Position numbers and translations under genes: made by a program. The notes below the pieces were generated by a model. The model saw nothing but the letters and a program-made list of their open reading frames with translations, was not told where the DNA came from and did not search any database. A DNA stretch of 64,000 nt from Bacillus sp. V3-13. GTDB lineage: Bacteria; Bacillota; Bacilli; Bacillales; Cytobacillaceae. The first letter of the stretch is position 1. Every line of letters starts with the position of its first letter. The stretch spans positions 20,761 to 84,760 of the forward strand of contig NZ_PGUZ01000004.1 of NCBI RefSeq assembly GCF_002860165.1. The letters run 5' to 3'. This document shows positions 44,811 to 55,644 of this stretch, in pieces.

Positions 44811-45443
44811 TTAATACATAAATCTATTCATGAACCTTAGCTGGTCGAAGCGCTGAATCGATTCCTGATCAATTCTTTTTCCGATTCGGGCCATTAAGCA
44901 ATTCGCAGGATGTGAGCTGATTTCAGGGTCATCGGTTGCATACCATTCCAGCCCGCCGGCATTCATCATTTTTTCCATTACTTTGCGATACTCCCAAACG
45001 TTCAAGCCGGTTCCTTTTAAATCCCAATGCCAGTAATACTCGGTCGTAATAATGATGTAGTCTTCCATGGCATCGTCCATCATCGATACAATCAGAAGAT
45101 TTTTTCCGACTGAGGCACCGCGGAATTCCGGAATCACTTCAATTGCACCAAGTTCAATTAAGTTTTCCATATTGCCCTCGGACCATCGCTCGAGCGGATC
45201 AGGATATAAATATGTCACATAGCCGACAATCATATGCCTGTATCTGGCGATTATAATTCTTCCTTCAGGGAGACCGGCGATTTCAATTAATGCCTTGTGC
45301 TGCTGTTCAGGAGGGCGAAAGGCAACTAAATCTTTATGAAATTCATAACCGGCAAGCTTTTCAGGAGAAATTGGCCCTTCAATAATCAAGTCGCCGTGCT
45401 TTGTTTTCAACTCTTTCGCATTGTACGTTTTTTTATGCTCCAT
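44811..45443 (-). CDS. acuA: AcuA, GNAT acetyltransferase of AcsA
   Basis: A 210-residue GNAT-fold acetyltransferase. IEVIPEFRGASVGKNLLIVS is the acetyl-CoA motif A with RGxxVGKxL. In B. subtilis AcuA acetylates the active-site lysine of AcsA and switches it off. The start has GGGTGGTGTATAA upstream. It is divergent from acsA across a shared control region with a cre site. First gene of acuABC. Confidence 0.94.
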   Translation of the reverse strand: MEHKKTYNAKELKTKHGDLIIEGPISPEKLAGYEFHKDLVAFRPPEQQHKALIEIAGLPEGRIIIARYRHMIVGYVTYLYPDPLERWSEGNMENLIELGAIEVIPEFRGASVGKNLLIVSMMDDAMEDYIIITTEYYWHWDLKGTGLNVWEYRKVMEKMMNAGGLEWYATDDPEISSHPANCLMARIGKRIDQESIQRFDQLRFMNRFMY

Positions 45444-45503
45444 TTATACACCACCCGGAATAACAATTAACAGATTAATACTATTATACATAAAAACTAT
45501 TAT

Positions 45504-45518
45504 TTAAAAGCGCTTTCA
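45504..45518. promoter_or_regulatory. CcpA-binding cre site between acuA and acsA
   Basis: TTAAAAGCGCTTTCA matches the cre consensus WTGNAARCGNWWWCA at all but one position. It lies about 60 bases upstream of acuA and 88 bases upstream of the acsA -10. CcpA repression of acuABC and acsA by glucose is established in B. subtilis. Confidence 0.75.
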
Positions 45519-45605
45519 CAAAATTTTCTGGTAAATTTCAATATATTTTAACAAGCTGTCACATAAGCAATTAAAAGATTATTGGCGGGGAGAATATTTT
45601 AAAAA

Positions 45606-45634
45606 TTGAGAAAAAATGTTTTTTATACTATAAT
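45606..45634 (+). promoter_or_regulatory. Sigma-A promoter of acsA
   Basis: TTGAGA and TATAAT separated by 17 bases, 37 bases upstream of the acsA start. Confidence 0.7.
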
Positions 45635-45670
45635 AATGTTGACTAACCGAATTAAAGGGGGATATGGTTC

Positions 45671-47389
45671 ATGAAAGTGGAAGCGCTACCAGCAATAAAG
45701 GGGCAGTATAATCTGGAAGATTATGAGCAAATGTACAAGCAGTTTGATTGGAAGGAGACTGAAAAGCATTTTTCCTGGTCCGAAACGGGACTCATGAATA
45801 TGGCTTATGAAGCGATTGACCGCCACGCCGAATCCGCCAGGAAGAATAAAATTGCGTTGTACTACCGAAGCGGCCTTCGCAATGAAAAATACACATTTAA
45901 AGAAATGAAGGAGCTGTCCAATAAAGCTGGAAACGTATTTAAGGCGTTTGCGGATGTAGAAAAAGGAGACCGCGTGTTTATTTTTATGCCGCGTTCGCCT
46001 GAGTTCTATTTTGCCGCTTTAGGAGCGATTAAGCTCGGAGCGATCGTCGGCCCATTATTTGAAGCATTTATGGAAGGGGCGGTACGTGACCGTTTGGAGG
46101 ACAGCGAAGCGAAGGTGCTCGTTACAACACCGGAGCTGCTCGAACGTGTACCGGTAGCTGAGCTTCCTGCTTTAAAGCATATTTTCTTGGTGGGAGATCA
46201 TGTTGAAGAACAGGGGCCTTATCTTGATTTTAACCGCAAATTGCAAGAAGCGAGCCGCAAGCTCGATATTGAGTGGGTTGACCGCAATGACGGGCTTATC
46301 TTGCATTATACTTCCGGATCGACTGGCAAACCAAAGGGAGTGCTGCATGTCCATAATGCGATGATCCAGCATTACCAGACGGCAAAATGGGTTCTTGATT
46401 TGAAAGAAGACGATATCTACTGGTGCACAGCAGATCCCGGCTGGGTTACCGGCACATCGTATGGAATGTTCGGACCGTGGCTGACTGGAACATCGAATGT
46501 CGTGATTGGCGGCCGCTTCAATCCCGAGACCTGGTATAAATTAATTGAGGATTTGGGAGTTACGGTCTGGTACAGTGCTCCAACTTCTTTCCGGATGCTG
46601 ATGGGTGCGGGCGATGAAGTTGTGAAAAAGTTTGATTTAAGCAGCCTCCGCCATATCCTTAGCGTTGGGGAACCACTCAATCCGGAAGTCGTCAGATGGG
46701 GAATGAAGGTCTTTAATCTGCGCATCCATGATACATGGTGGATGACGGAAACGGGTGCTCAGCTTATTTGTAATTATCCGTGCATGGAAATCAAACCAGG
46801 GTCGATGGGAAAACCGATCCCGGGTGTTCAAGCGGCGATTGTTGACGACCAGGGCAACGAGCTTCCACCAAACCGAATGGGGAATCTGGCGATTAAAAAA
46901 GGCTGGCCATCGATGATGCACACGATTTGGAAAAACGATCAAAAATATGAGTCATATTTTATGCCTGGCGGCTGGTATGTTTCTGGAGATTCCGCTTATA
47001 TGGATGAGGATGGTTATTTCTGGTTCCAGGGCAGGGTGGATGATGTGATTATGACTTCGGGAGAACGGGTTGGCCCGTTTGAAGTCGAAAGCAAGCTTCT
47101 TGAACATCCGGCTATTGCCGAAGCAGGAGTCATCGGCAAACCTGATCCGGTGCGCGGGGAGATTATTAAAGCGTTCGTTGCGCTTCGGGACGGTTACGAA
47201 GCTTCTGAAGAACTGAAGGAAGAAATCCGCCAATTTGTAAAAAGAGGCTTTGCCGCTCATGCAGCGCCACGGGAAATTGATTTCCGCGACAAGCTGCCAA
47301 AAACACGAAGCGGAAAAATTATGCGCCGCGTCTTAAAGGCATGGGAACTGGACTTGCCGACTGGCGATCTGTCGACAATGGAAGATTAA
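45671..47389 (+). CDS. acsA: Acetyl-CoA synthetase AcsA
   Basis: A 572-residue AMP-forming synthetase activating acetate. ATP loop LHYTSGSTGKPKGVLHVH near residue 212, the A5 region DTWWMTETGAQLICNYPC, the hinge FQGRVDDVIMTSGERVGPFE and the catalytic lysine in KTRSGKIMRR near 550, the target of AcuA. AAGGGGGATATGGTTC precedes the ATG. Regulated by CcpA at the neighbouring cre and by reversible acetylation through AcuA/AcuC. Length equals B. subtilis AcsA. Confidence 0.96.
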   Translation: MKVEALPAIKGQYNLEDYEQMYKQFDWKETEKHFSWSETGLMNMAYEAIDRHAESARKNKIALYYRSGLRNEKYTFKEMKELSNKAGNVFKAFADVEKGDRVFIFMPRSPEFYFAALGAIKLGAIVGPLFEAFMEGAVRDRLEDSEAKVLVTTPELLERVPVAELPALKHIFLVGDHVEEQGPYLDFNRKLQEASRKLDIEWVDRNDGLILHYTSGSTGKPKGVLHVHNAMIQHYQTAKWVLDLKEDDIYWCTADPGWVTGTSYGMFGPWLTGTSNVVIGGRFNPETWYKLIEDLGVTVWYSAPTSFRMLMGAGDEVVKKFDLSSLRHILSVGEPLNPEVVRWGMKVFNLRIHDTWWMTETGAQLICNYPCMEIKPGSMGKPIPGVQAAIVDDQGNELPPNRMGNLAIKKGWPSMMHTIWKNDQKYESYFMPGGWYVSGDSAYMDEDGYFWFQGRVDDVIMTSGERVGPFEVESKLLEHPAIAEAGVIGKPDPVRGEIIKAFVALRDGYEASEELKEEIRQFVKRGFAAHAAPREIDFRDKLPKTRSGKIMRRVLKAWELDLPTGDLSTMED

Positions 47390-47471
47390 TATTTTAAGAA
47401 AATCTCGATTGAAATGATAGTAAGTGAATAGAGTCGCAGATAAGTAAGGAGCGGGGATATATCCTCGGGGA

Positions 47472-47622
47472 GATGAAGGACAAATTCAAGTGACTGAGCC
47501 AGTAAAATGTCTTTCATCCGGCTGATGAAGGACAAAAAGAAGTGACTGAGCGAGTAAAATGTCTTTCATGCAGGTGATGAAGGACAAAACGGAGTAAGCG
47601 GGCCAGCGAAATGTCTTTCATC
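47472..47622. repeat. Three palindromic GATGAAGGACA units after acsA
   Basis: Each unit of about 47-52 bases opens with GATGAAGGACA and closes with TGTCTTTCATC, which are inverted repeats, with a semi-conserved centre GTGACTGAGC(C/G)AGTAAAA. The same family recurs after mbcS at the right edge of the window. Confidence 0.85.
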
Positions 47623-47684
47623 AAGCAAAACAATGGACAATCCTAACCAATCAAGTCTGCTACTTGTTAAAATTGTAATCACAT

Positions 47685-47721
47685 AAAAAAAGCGCCGCCT
47701 CATTTTTTGAGGCGGCGCTTT
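47685..47721 (-). terminator. Terminator of the penicillin-binding protein gene
   Basis: AAGCGCCGCCTCA and its exact complement, with a T-run on the minus strand; strong in that direction. Confidence 0.92.
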
Positions 47722-47728
47722 AGCGTTA

Positions 47729-50593
47729 TTAAGTGTCGGACCCATCTCCCGGTCCAGGAACAGGCTCGACCGGTCCTGGCGCCGGGGCGGGAGCTGGTGC
47801 AGGCGCCGGAGCAGGCGCTGGTGCCGGAATTTGCTCGGTTTCTTTTGGTTCAACCGGCGTTGTTACTGCCGGCGCTCCGATTAACACCATGTTGGAAGGC
47901 GGTGATTCTTGTCCGGCTATATCAACGGCGGTTACATAGTATTCTCCATTTCCAACATTTTGCGCAAGCCCGCCACCCGCTTTAATGCTGCCGATCTTTT
48001 GGCCGCCTGTAGTATAGACACGGTAACCAACAACATCCGGCTCAGGGTGGTTGCCCCATGTAAGCGTGGAGCCGGAACCTGCGACGGCCGGAGCAGACGG
48101 CGCTTTTCCGTTATCTTCAATTTTCGCATTGGGAATCAAAATATTGGCCCAGCGGTCTTTTTTCGGTATGAGCTGGTCAACATTGGCGGTAATTCCGAAT
48201 ATCTTTTGAAGATAATCCGGATTTAAAATCACGCCATCTTCAGCGAATTCAGCCGGAGTGGAATCGAGAGCAAGGTACTTGGCGTCCCCAATTCGCACAA
48301 ATTTCCCGCTAATCAAGCTGTCATCCACACCAGTCGGAACAAATTTCGCATTAAATAAATCGGTTTCGACAAGGCCCGCTCTCGAACACGCTTCAGACGG
48401 AAGCAGTCCCGAGGTTATACAATACGACCTTCTGACAATCCCGCCCGGCATTTTGAACTGCTCGGCAGGAGCGATCAGCGCCGGATTAATATTATAGGCA
48501 GCATTCAGTAATTCCGCCCACAAATAATTGGTGCGCAGACTGTAATTCAACCCCCCTGTTTGTAACGATTTAGGCGTATCATAGCCCGTCCAGATGCCGA
48601 AGGAAATATTCGGATTGGAAGCGACAAACCAGGAGTCGTGAAAATCATTTCCTGTTCCGGTTTTACCGGCGAGGTCGGAGTTGAATTTTAACCTTCCTTT
48701 AATGGCGGCTGCTGTTCCGGTTCTAATCACATCGCGCATCATATCGATCGTTAAATAAGCGGTTTGCGGGCTGAAGACTTCAACCGGTTTTACTTCATGC
48801 TGATAGATGACATTGCCTTCTTTATCTACGATTTTCTCAATCATGTAGGCGTCAATAAACTGGCCATTATTGGCAAATGTCGCAAAAGCGTTTGTGTTTT
48901 CTTCAACTGTGACTCCAAGTTTCAAGGAACCGATCGAAGTTGCCAGATTTGTGTAGTCTTCTTCATGTAAAGAGGTGAAGCCCATTTTTTCCAGATAGGT
49001 CGCAGGCCGCTGGTCAACAATATCTTTGTAAAGTTTTACAGCCGGCACGTTTAATGACTTTTCCAGAGCATATCTAGCCGATACTAGCCCGCTATAAGTC
49101 CTTGTATAGTTATTTGGCCACGGTCGATTGAGCTGCGGGTTAAGCTTCAAAGGTATGTCCGGCAAAATCGTTCCCGGCGCCGCTTTGCCAAGCTCCATCG
49201 CCGGTGCGTAAACAAGCAGCGGCTTCATGGTGGAACCATTTCCGCGAAGCCCGCTTGTTGCATGGTTAAGCTGTTCGCGCTTATGATTTCGGCCGCCAAC
49301 GAAGCTGAGAATTTTACCCGTTTTATTTTCGATCAAAACAGCGCCGACTTCAACCGGCTCCATCACCGTTTTTTGTTCTCTGGTTTCCGGATCTGTAATA
49401 ACCTGCTGCTTATCAGGGCCGAAATTTTGATAATTCGCCGTTACGGAAGTAAAGACATCATACATTTCCTTATTAATGGTACTATGGATTTGATAACCAT
49501 TTTGCCGGAGATTGCGGTCCGCAAGAGTTGTGTATTTCTCTTGTAAATCATCATCTTTCTTCAGAGCTTCCTCATCATATCCATCTTTTTTTGCAAGTAC
49601 TTTCGCAAGAACTTCAACCGCCCGCTTTTCGATTTCAACCGTTAACCACGGATACTGTTCAGTCGGGTTCTCGCTTGGTGGTATAAAGTCCTTTGTAATA
49701 TCATAGGCGATTGCCTCTTCATATTGTTTGCTGTCAATTGACCCGCTCTCATGCATTCTTTTTAGGACGGTCTTCATTCTCGTCAGGCCGGGCTCAAGAT
49801 CCGCTTTTACTTCACCCTTGTTTGTAAACGGCGTATAGCCGAACGGACTTTGCGGAAGCCCTGCGATAAAGGCGGCTTGGGCTAAATTAAGGTCCTTTGC
49901 TGCAACGCCGAAGATCCCCTTTGCGGCTGATTGTACACCGGCAATATTTCTTCCCGAAGAATTGCGGCCGAATGTTGAAACATTTAAGTACGCTTCGAGA
50001 ATTTCTTTTTTATCAAAGAATTTTTCAAGGCGGAGCGCAAGGAGGATTTCCTTTGCTTTCCGTTCAAACGAAATTTCATTAGTGAGTATCTGGTTTTTAA
50101 TCAGCTGCTGTGTGAGCGTGCTTCCGCCTGATTGGTTGGCCGAATTGGTGACTTCCTGAAACAAAGCGCGTGCAATCGCTTTCGGAACGACGCCGTTATG
50201 CTCGTAAAAATATTCATCCTCTGTTGCAACAACGGCATCAATTAAATATGGAGATACTTCGTCAAGCTTGACTTCCTCGCGTTCAAGGTCGGTGCGGAGC
50301 TTGCCTAAATACACATCATTGGCAAAATACATTTCCGACGTTTCTTCGTAGTTATATATATCTTTTTTCATACTTTCATAGGAGCGGATCGGCTCTTCTT
50401 TGACGAGTGACGCAAAATAGCCTGCCCCAACCCCGCCTGCGAAAGCACCGCCGAGCACTAAGATGATGAAAAAAATAAGCAATAAATTCCAAAAAACTTG
50501 ATATGTAATTCTTGCTCCTTTGACCGTTTTCTTATCAGTAACAAGGCTGAACCATGATTTTATTTGGTCTTTCCAATTTGGCTTTTCGTTCAC
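47729..50593 (-). CDS. Class A penicillin-binding protein (PBP1A family)
   Basis: A 954-residue bifunctional peptidoglycan synthase. One membrane segment (VFWNLLLIFFIILVLGGAF) follows a short cytoplasmic tail. The GT51 glycosyltransferase has ATEDEYFYEHNGV and SGGSTLTQQLIKNQ; the transpeptidase has STMKP (active-site Ser), SLN and KTGTGND. A fibronectin type III-like domain follows (TLTWGNHPEPDVVGYRVYT), then a Pro-Ala repeat tail. I chose the GTG (VNEKPNWKDQIKSW) with AGGGGG 9 bases before; upstream codons lack a site. Divergent from tyrS. The exact paralog (PBP1, 2c, 2d or 4) is not certain. Confidence 0.92.
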   Translation of the reverse strand: MNEKPNWKDQIKSWFSLVTDKKTVKGARITYQVFWNLLLIFFIILVLGGAFAGGVGAGYFASLVKEEPIRSYESMKKDIYNYEETSEMYFANDVYLGKLRTDLEREEVKLDEVSPYLIDAVVATEDEYFYEHNGVVPKAIARALFQEVTNSANQSGGSTLTQQLIKNQILTNEISFERKAKEILLALRLEKFFDKKEILEAYLNVSTFGRNSSGRNIAGVQSAAKGIFGVAAKDLNLAQAAFIAGLPQSPFGYTPFTNKGEVKADLEPGLTRMKTVLKRMHESGSIDSKQYEEAIAYDITKDFIPPSENPTEQYPWLTVEIEKRAVEVLAKVLAKKDGYDEEALKKDDDLQEKYTTLADRNLRQNGYQIHSTINKEMYDVFTSVTANYQNFGPDKQQVITDPETREQKTVMEPVEVGAVLIENKTGKILSFVGGRNHKREQLNHATSGLRGNGSTMKPLLVYAPAMELGKAAPGTILPDIPLKLNPQLNRPWPNNYTRTYSGLVSARYALEKSLNVPAVKLYKDIVDQRPATYLEKMGFTSLHEEDYTNLATSIGSLKLGVTVEENTNAFATFANNGQFIDAYMIEKIVDKEGNVIYQHEVKPVEVFSPQTAYLTIDMMRDVIRTGTAAAIKGRLKFNSDLAGKTGTGNDFHDSWFVASNPNISFGIWTGYDTPKSLQTGGLNYSLRTNYLWAELLNAAYNINPALIAPAEQFKMPGGIVRRSYCITSGLLPSEACSRAGLVETDLFNAKFVPTGVDDSLISGKFVRIGDAKYLALDSTPAEFAEDGVILNPDYLQKIFGITANVDQLIPKKDRWANILIPNAKIEDNGKAPSAPAVAGSGSTLTWGNHPEPDVVGYRVYTTGGQKIGSIKAGGGLAQNVGNGEYYVTAVDIAGQESPPSNMVLIGAPAVTTPVEPKETEQIPAPAPAPAPAPAPAPAPGPVEPVPGPGDGSDT

Positions 50594-50741
50594 TTTATCA
50601 ATCCCCCTAAAATCACATACATTATAGCATACATTAACACCCTGCGATGACAAGCCATGGCATTTTTCTGAAATATACGGTGATGATTTGACAGGAACCA
50701 GGGAAATATGGTAAAACAGCAATAGTTTAAATCACATTTTC

Positions 50742-52263
<1,522 letters not shown>

Positions 52264-52269
52264 TTATGC

Positions 52270-52300
52270 GAAAAGCCTTCCGGTTGCCGGAAGGCTTTTC
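52270..52300 (+). terminator. Intrinsic terminator after tyrS
   Basis: GAAAAGCCTTCCGG pairs perfectly with CCGGAAGGCTTTTC. Confidence 0.9.
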
Positions 52301-52374
52301 TACATAGGATGGGGAAAGCAGAATCAATTAAATGAACAGCATTGCAGAAACCATGAAGCCCTTCTTATCCAAAT

Positions 52375-52412
52375 AAAAAAACAAGCCGCGGAATAGTCGA
52401 CGGCTTGTTTTG
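52375..52412 (-). terminator. Terminator of rpsD
   Basis: AAACAAGCCG pairs with CGGCTTGTTT; the T-run stands on the minus strand, downstream of rpsD. Confidence 0.85.
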
Positions 52413-52417
52413 CGCTA

Positions 52418-53020
52418 TTAACGAGAATAGAATTCAACGATCAGAGCTTCGTTGATTTCGGCAGGCAATTCAGAGCGCTCTGGCATGCGGGTGAAAGTAC
52501 CTTCCAATTTATCAGCATCGAAAGTTAAGAAGTCAGGTACGAAGTTGTTTACTTCAATTGCTTCTTTGACGATGTCAAGATTGCGGGACTTTTCGCGCAA
52601 GCTGATTGTTTGGCCAGGCTGCACGCGGTATGATGGGATATCAACACGTGAACCATCAACCAAAATGTGTCCATGATTTACAAGCTGGCGAGCTTGGCGG
52701 CGTGTGCGCGCTAAGCCTAAACGGTAAACAACATTGTCCAAACGAGATTCAAGAAGAATCATGAAGTTTTCACCGTGTTTACCAGCCATTTTGCCGGCAC
52801 GATCGAACAGGTTGCGGAATTGGCGCTCAGTTACTCCGTACATATGACGAAGCTTTTGCTTTTCCTGTAATTGCAAACCGTATTCAGAAAGTTTTTTGCG
52901 CTGGTTAGGGCCATGTTGACCAGGAGCGTAAGGACGCTTTTCTAATTCTTTACCTGTACCGCTTAGAGAAATTCCAAGACGGCGGGATAGTTTCCAGCTT
53001 GGACCAGTATAACGAGCCAT
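52418..53020 (-). CDS. rpsD: 30S ribosomal protein S4
   Basis: A 200-residue primary 16S rRNA-binding protein starting [20 protein letters not shown], with the S4 domain ([20 protein letters not shown] ... GHILVDG). The ATG has AAGGAGG upstream; a longer reading adds 22 non-family residues. In B. subtilis S4 represses its own synthesis through the leader of rpsD, and here too the mRNA has a long leader. Confidence 0.97.
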   Translation of the reverse strand: MARYTGPSWKLSRRLGISLSGTGKELEKRPYAPGQHGPNQRKKLSEYGLQLQEKQKLRHMYGVTERQFRNLFDRAGKMAGKHGENFMILLESRLDNVVYRLGLARTRRQARQLVNHGHILVDGSRVDIPSYRVQPGQTISLREKSRNLDIVKEAIEVNNFVPDFLTFDADKLEGTFTRMPERSELPAEINEALIVEFYSR

Positions 53021-53217
53021 GAATGACTCCTCCTTTGTGTTTTTATTAGTAAAATAAAAACAGTTGTGACGCACAATCGTGGCCATTTTGTCTTCATGTA
53101 CCTTCGCCCCAGCAGCTCGGAGTTACCCAATACACCATCCTGGAGGAGAAAACCTCCACAAGAGGAACAAAATGCGCCCACAAAGGTGTTCACATAGGCT
53201 GCGATATTATTTTACAC
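53021..53217 (-). ncRNA. Long 5' leader of rpsD, possible S4-binding autoregulatory RNA
   Basis: About 195 bases separate the predicted transcription start from the rpsD start, with several possible stems (for example GTGGAGGTTTTCTCCTCCAG). B. subtilis rpsD is autoregulated by S4 at such a leader. The exact fold was not derived. Confidence 0.5.
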
Positions 53218-53224
53218 AAAGGCT

Positions 53225-53254
53225 ATTATATAATTTTAGTTGGATAAAAGTCAA
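53225..53254 (-). promoter_or_regulatory. Sigma-A promoter of rpsD
   Basis: On the minus strand TTGACT and TATAAT are 18 bases apart. Confidence 0.75.
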
Positions 53255-53444
53255 GACCATTACTATAAATCAACCGAATAAATATTTTGCAGGTAAAGAG
53301 TCATGAGTACAAAGATATGGTATAATGAGGAATATTCAATATGAATTCGGAACGGCACGTATATATCATTATATTTAAAAAATCAATTGTTGGCTTAGAC
53401 GGACTTTCCTGTGACAACCCTGTAAGATAATAGGTGATGATGGA

Positions 53445-55358
53445 ATGGAATTGCTTGAAGACAATATTATAGTAAATTTAAAAAGCCGTTTTTTTGATTT
53501 GTTTGATGTCGAAAGCGGTTTATTGCGTGATGAGTTTTTACTGGATGCCATGATTGGTTCAATCAAAAGTTTGCTCGATGCCAGTGAAGTAACTTTGCTT
53601 GCGTCTAGTGAATGGAATCAACAGCTCGTCATCGAAGCTTCCACAGAAAAGAGTGCCAACACAGCTGCTTTTTCTCCTATTGTAACGTATGAAGAATATG
53701 AACAATTATTAAAAGGGGAAATTGTTTACCGCTCCGGTGCCCCTCTTGCAGTCTTTGGCGAATGCGATTTGTCGCTGGTCATCAAGGAAGAAGAACGAAT
53801 TCTTGGATTTTTGCTTATTAAAGAAAAAAATCCGGGCAGCCAATCCGCTTTTTCCGATCAATTGCTGACCAATATATGCAAAGAATGTGTCACATTTATG
53901 AAAAAAGTCCGCGGACTTTCCAAAATTGTGGTTGATGAGAAGCGTTACAGGCAGCTTTTTCGAATCACGGAAAAGCTTCATTCCTCGATGGACATGGACG
54001 CAGTTCTTGGAGAGATCATTGGCACATTAAAAGAAGTTTATCCATCTTTTACCTATTACTTATTGCTTTCACAGGATAATAACAGCCATGGCGGTTTGCC
54101 GGTCAGAGACCTGGAATACGACAGCGAAAATATTGCCGTCATGCAGGCTTATGTAACCGGGCAGGTCCAGCTTGAGGATTCCGTTCAAGACAGAAAGTCT
54201 GTGCTCTATGCTCCGTTAAAAGGAAGACAGGGAGTATACGGTGTGTTGCAGGTCATTGCTCCGAATACAGTTGTTTTTCCGCAAAAAGAGGTTGAGTTTA
54301 TCATGCTCCTTTCCAACACGGCAGGCGCAGCTTTGGAAAATGCCCAGCTCTATCAGCAGTCAAGGCGGTTAATCTCTGATCTTCAGCTCATTAATGAGAC
54401 ATCCCATCAGCTTAATTCAAACCTCAGGCTTACCGAGACGATAAGCTATATGTCAAAGCAAATTATGAAATCGTTCGATGCTGACGAAGCAGGCTTCATT
54501 CTTCTGCACGAAGATCTTGAACAGACAAAGGTGATGCAGGGCAGCAGCCGATTTTATTTTACTGAAGAGGCGAAAGCCTATATTAAATATATAAAAGATA
54601 AAATCAAGAAAGAAAAGGATTCTTTATTTATTGGTGATTTAAATCTGCGCGATGGTGAGCTTGCTGAGCGGTTTAAATCGATTATGGCTGTTCCGATGGT
54701 ACAAAGTGAAGCGCTGAAAGGTTTCGCGCTTGTCATGCATAAACAACCGTATCATTTTTCTTTTGAGGCTTTTAAGCTGCTTCAATCGCTGATCCATCAC
54801 TCGACACTGGCCTTTACCAATTCAATGCTGCGGGAAGAACTCGAAAAAATGGTGGTCACCGATCATTTAACAAAGCTTTATTCCCGGAATTATTTGAATG
54901 AAAAAATGGATATGTCGATAGAAAAGGACGGGCAGGGCACGTTTATTTTGATTGATATCGATAACTTTAAATCTATAAATGACACGTACGGCCACCAGAT
55001 CGGTGATGAGGTCATCATTCAGGTGGCAAGCATCATTAATGCCCATATCCGCTCGACGGATATTGGATCAAGATGGGGCGGGGAGGAGCTGGCAATTTAT
55101 TTGCCTAATGTTCCCCTTGAGGCGGGGGTCGTGATTGCCGAGAGGCTGGTCGAAAAGGTCGCCGCAAATACGTCACCGCAAATCACGATCTCTTGCGGGG
55201 TATCCCACTGGAATTCTGAAAAATCAGATACGAGCAATAATTTATTTAAAAGAGCGGACCGTGCCCTCTATTTAGCAAAAGGTACGGGAAAAAATAAAGT
55301 TGTCGTGCAGAATGAAGAATCAGGGACGATACTCCAAAATAACGTGATTTTCAAATAA
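53445..55358 (+). CDS. dgcP: Diguanylate cyclase DgcP (GAF-GGDEF)
   Basis: A 637-residue soluble protein: GAF-like regions over residues 1-450, then a GGDEF domain (VTDHLTKLYSRNYLNEKM, DIDNFKSINDTYGHQIGD). The active-site loop is GGEEL at 545-549. An RxxD inhibition site (RSTD, 536-539) lies five residues before it, so c-di-GMP feedback is expected. It makes c-di-GMP from two GTP. Synteny beside rpsD equals B. subtilis YtrP/DgcP. The ATG site is weak (GTGATG). Confidence 0.88.
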   Translation: MELLEDNIIVNLKSRFFDLFDVESGLLRDEFLLDAMIGSIKSLLDASEVTLLASSEWNQQLVIEASTEKSANTAAFSPIVTYEEYEQLLKGEIVYRSGAPLAVFGECDLSLVIKEEERILGFLLIKEKNPGSQSAFSDQLLTNICKECVTFMKKVRGLSKIVVDEKRYRQLFRITEKLHSSMDMDAVLGEIIGTLKEVYPSFTYYLLLSQDNNSHGGLPVRDLEYDSENIAVMQAYVTGQVQLEDSVQDRKSVLYAPLKGRQGVYGVLQVIAPNTVVFPQKEVEFIMLLSNTAGAALENAQLYQQSRRLISDLQLINETSHQLNSNLRLTETISYMSKQIMKSFDADEAGFILLHEDLEQTKVMQGSSRFYFTEEAKAYIKYIKDKIKKEKDSLFIGDLNLRDGELAERFKSIMAVPMVQSEALKGFALVMHKQPYHFSFEAFKLLQSLIHHSTLAFTNSMLREELEKMVVTDHLTKLYSRNYLNEKMDMSIEKDGQGTFILIDIDNFKSINDTYGHQIGDEVIIQVASIINAHIRSTDIGSRWGGEELAIYLPNVPLEAGVVIAERLVEKVAANTSPQITISCGVSHWNSEKSDTSNNLFKRADRALYLAKGTGKNKVVVQNEESGTILQNNVIFK

Positions 55359-55363
55359 AAACA

Positions 55364-55411
55364 AAGCAGCCGGTTCGCGCGAATTTTTATTTCAGCGGAC
55401 GGCTTTTTTTA
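55364..55411 (+). terminator. Possible terminator after dgcP
   Basis: AGCCG pairs with CGGCT around a long loop; seven T follow. Confidence 0.5.
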
Positions 55412-55459
55412 AGCTATAGGAAAGTATAAACGTTTCTAAATATAGTTGGGCGTTTCGAT

Positions 55460-55578
55460 GTCCAGCTCCAGCGCCTAGCCCCTCGAGTCGCTTCGGTCCT
55501 GCCAATGAAGTCAAAAAGCGACTTCACTGTCAGGCCCTCCAGCGCTTGTCGGGGCTGACCAAGGCGCTTGCGCTTTTC
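55460..55578. repeat. Long structured interspersed repeat, copy B
   Basis: The shorter copy of the element at 42725-42917, lying between dgcP and ytsP. It has inverted termini (AGCGCCTAG/CAAGGCGCT) and inner hairpins TGAAGTC/GACTTCA and GGTCCTG/CAGGCC. Without the insertion of copy A, it represents the basic form. Confidence 0.9.
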
Positions 55579-55601
55579 TTATATGAATTGACGAGTGTAC
55601 A

Positions 55602-55640
55602 AAGAAACAGCCAAACCGAATCCAGTCAGGCTGTTTTTAA
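55602..55640 (-). terminator. Terminator of ytsP
   Basis: On the minus strand AACAGCC pairs with GGCTGTT, followed by TCTTTG; a plus-strand T-run is also present, so it may be bidirectional. Confidence 0.6.
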
Positions 55641-55644
55641 ATAT

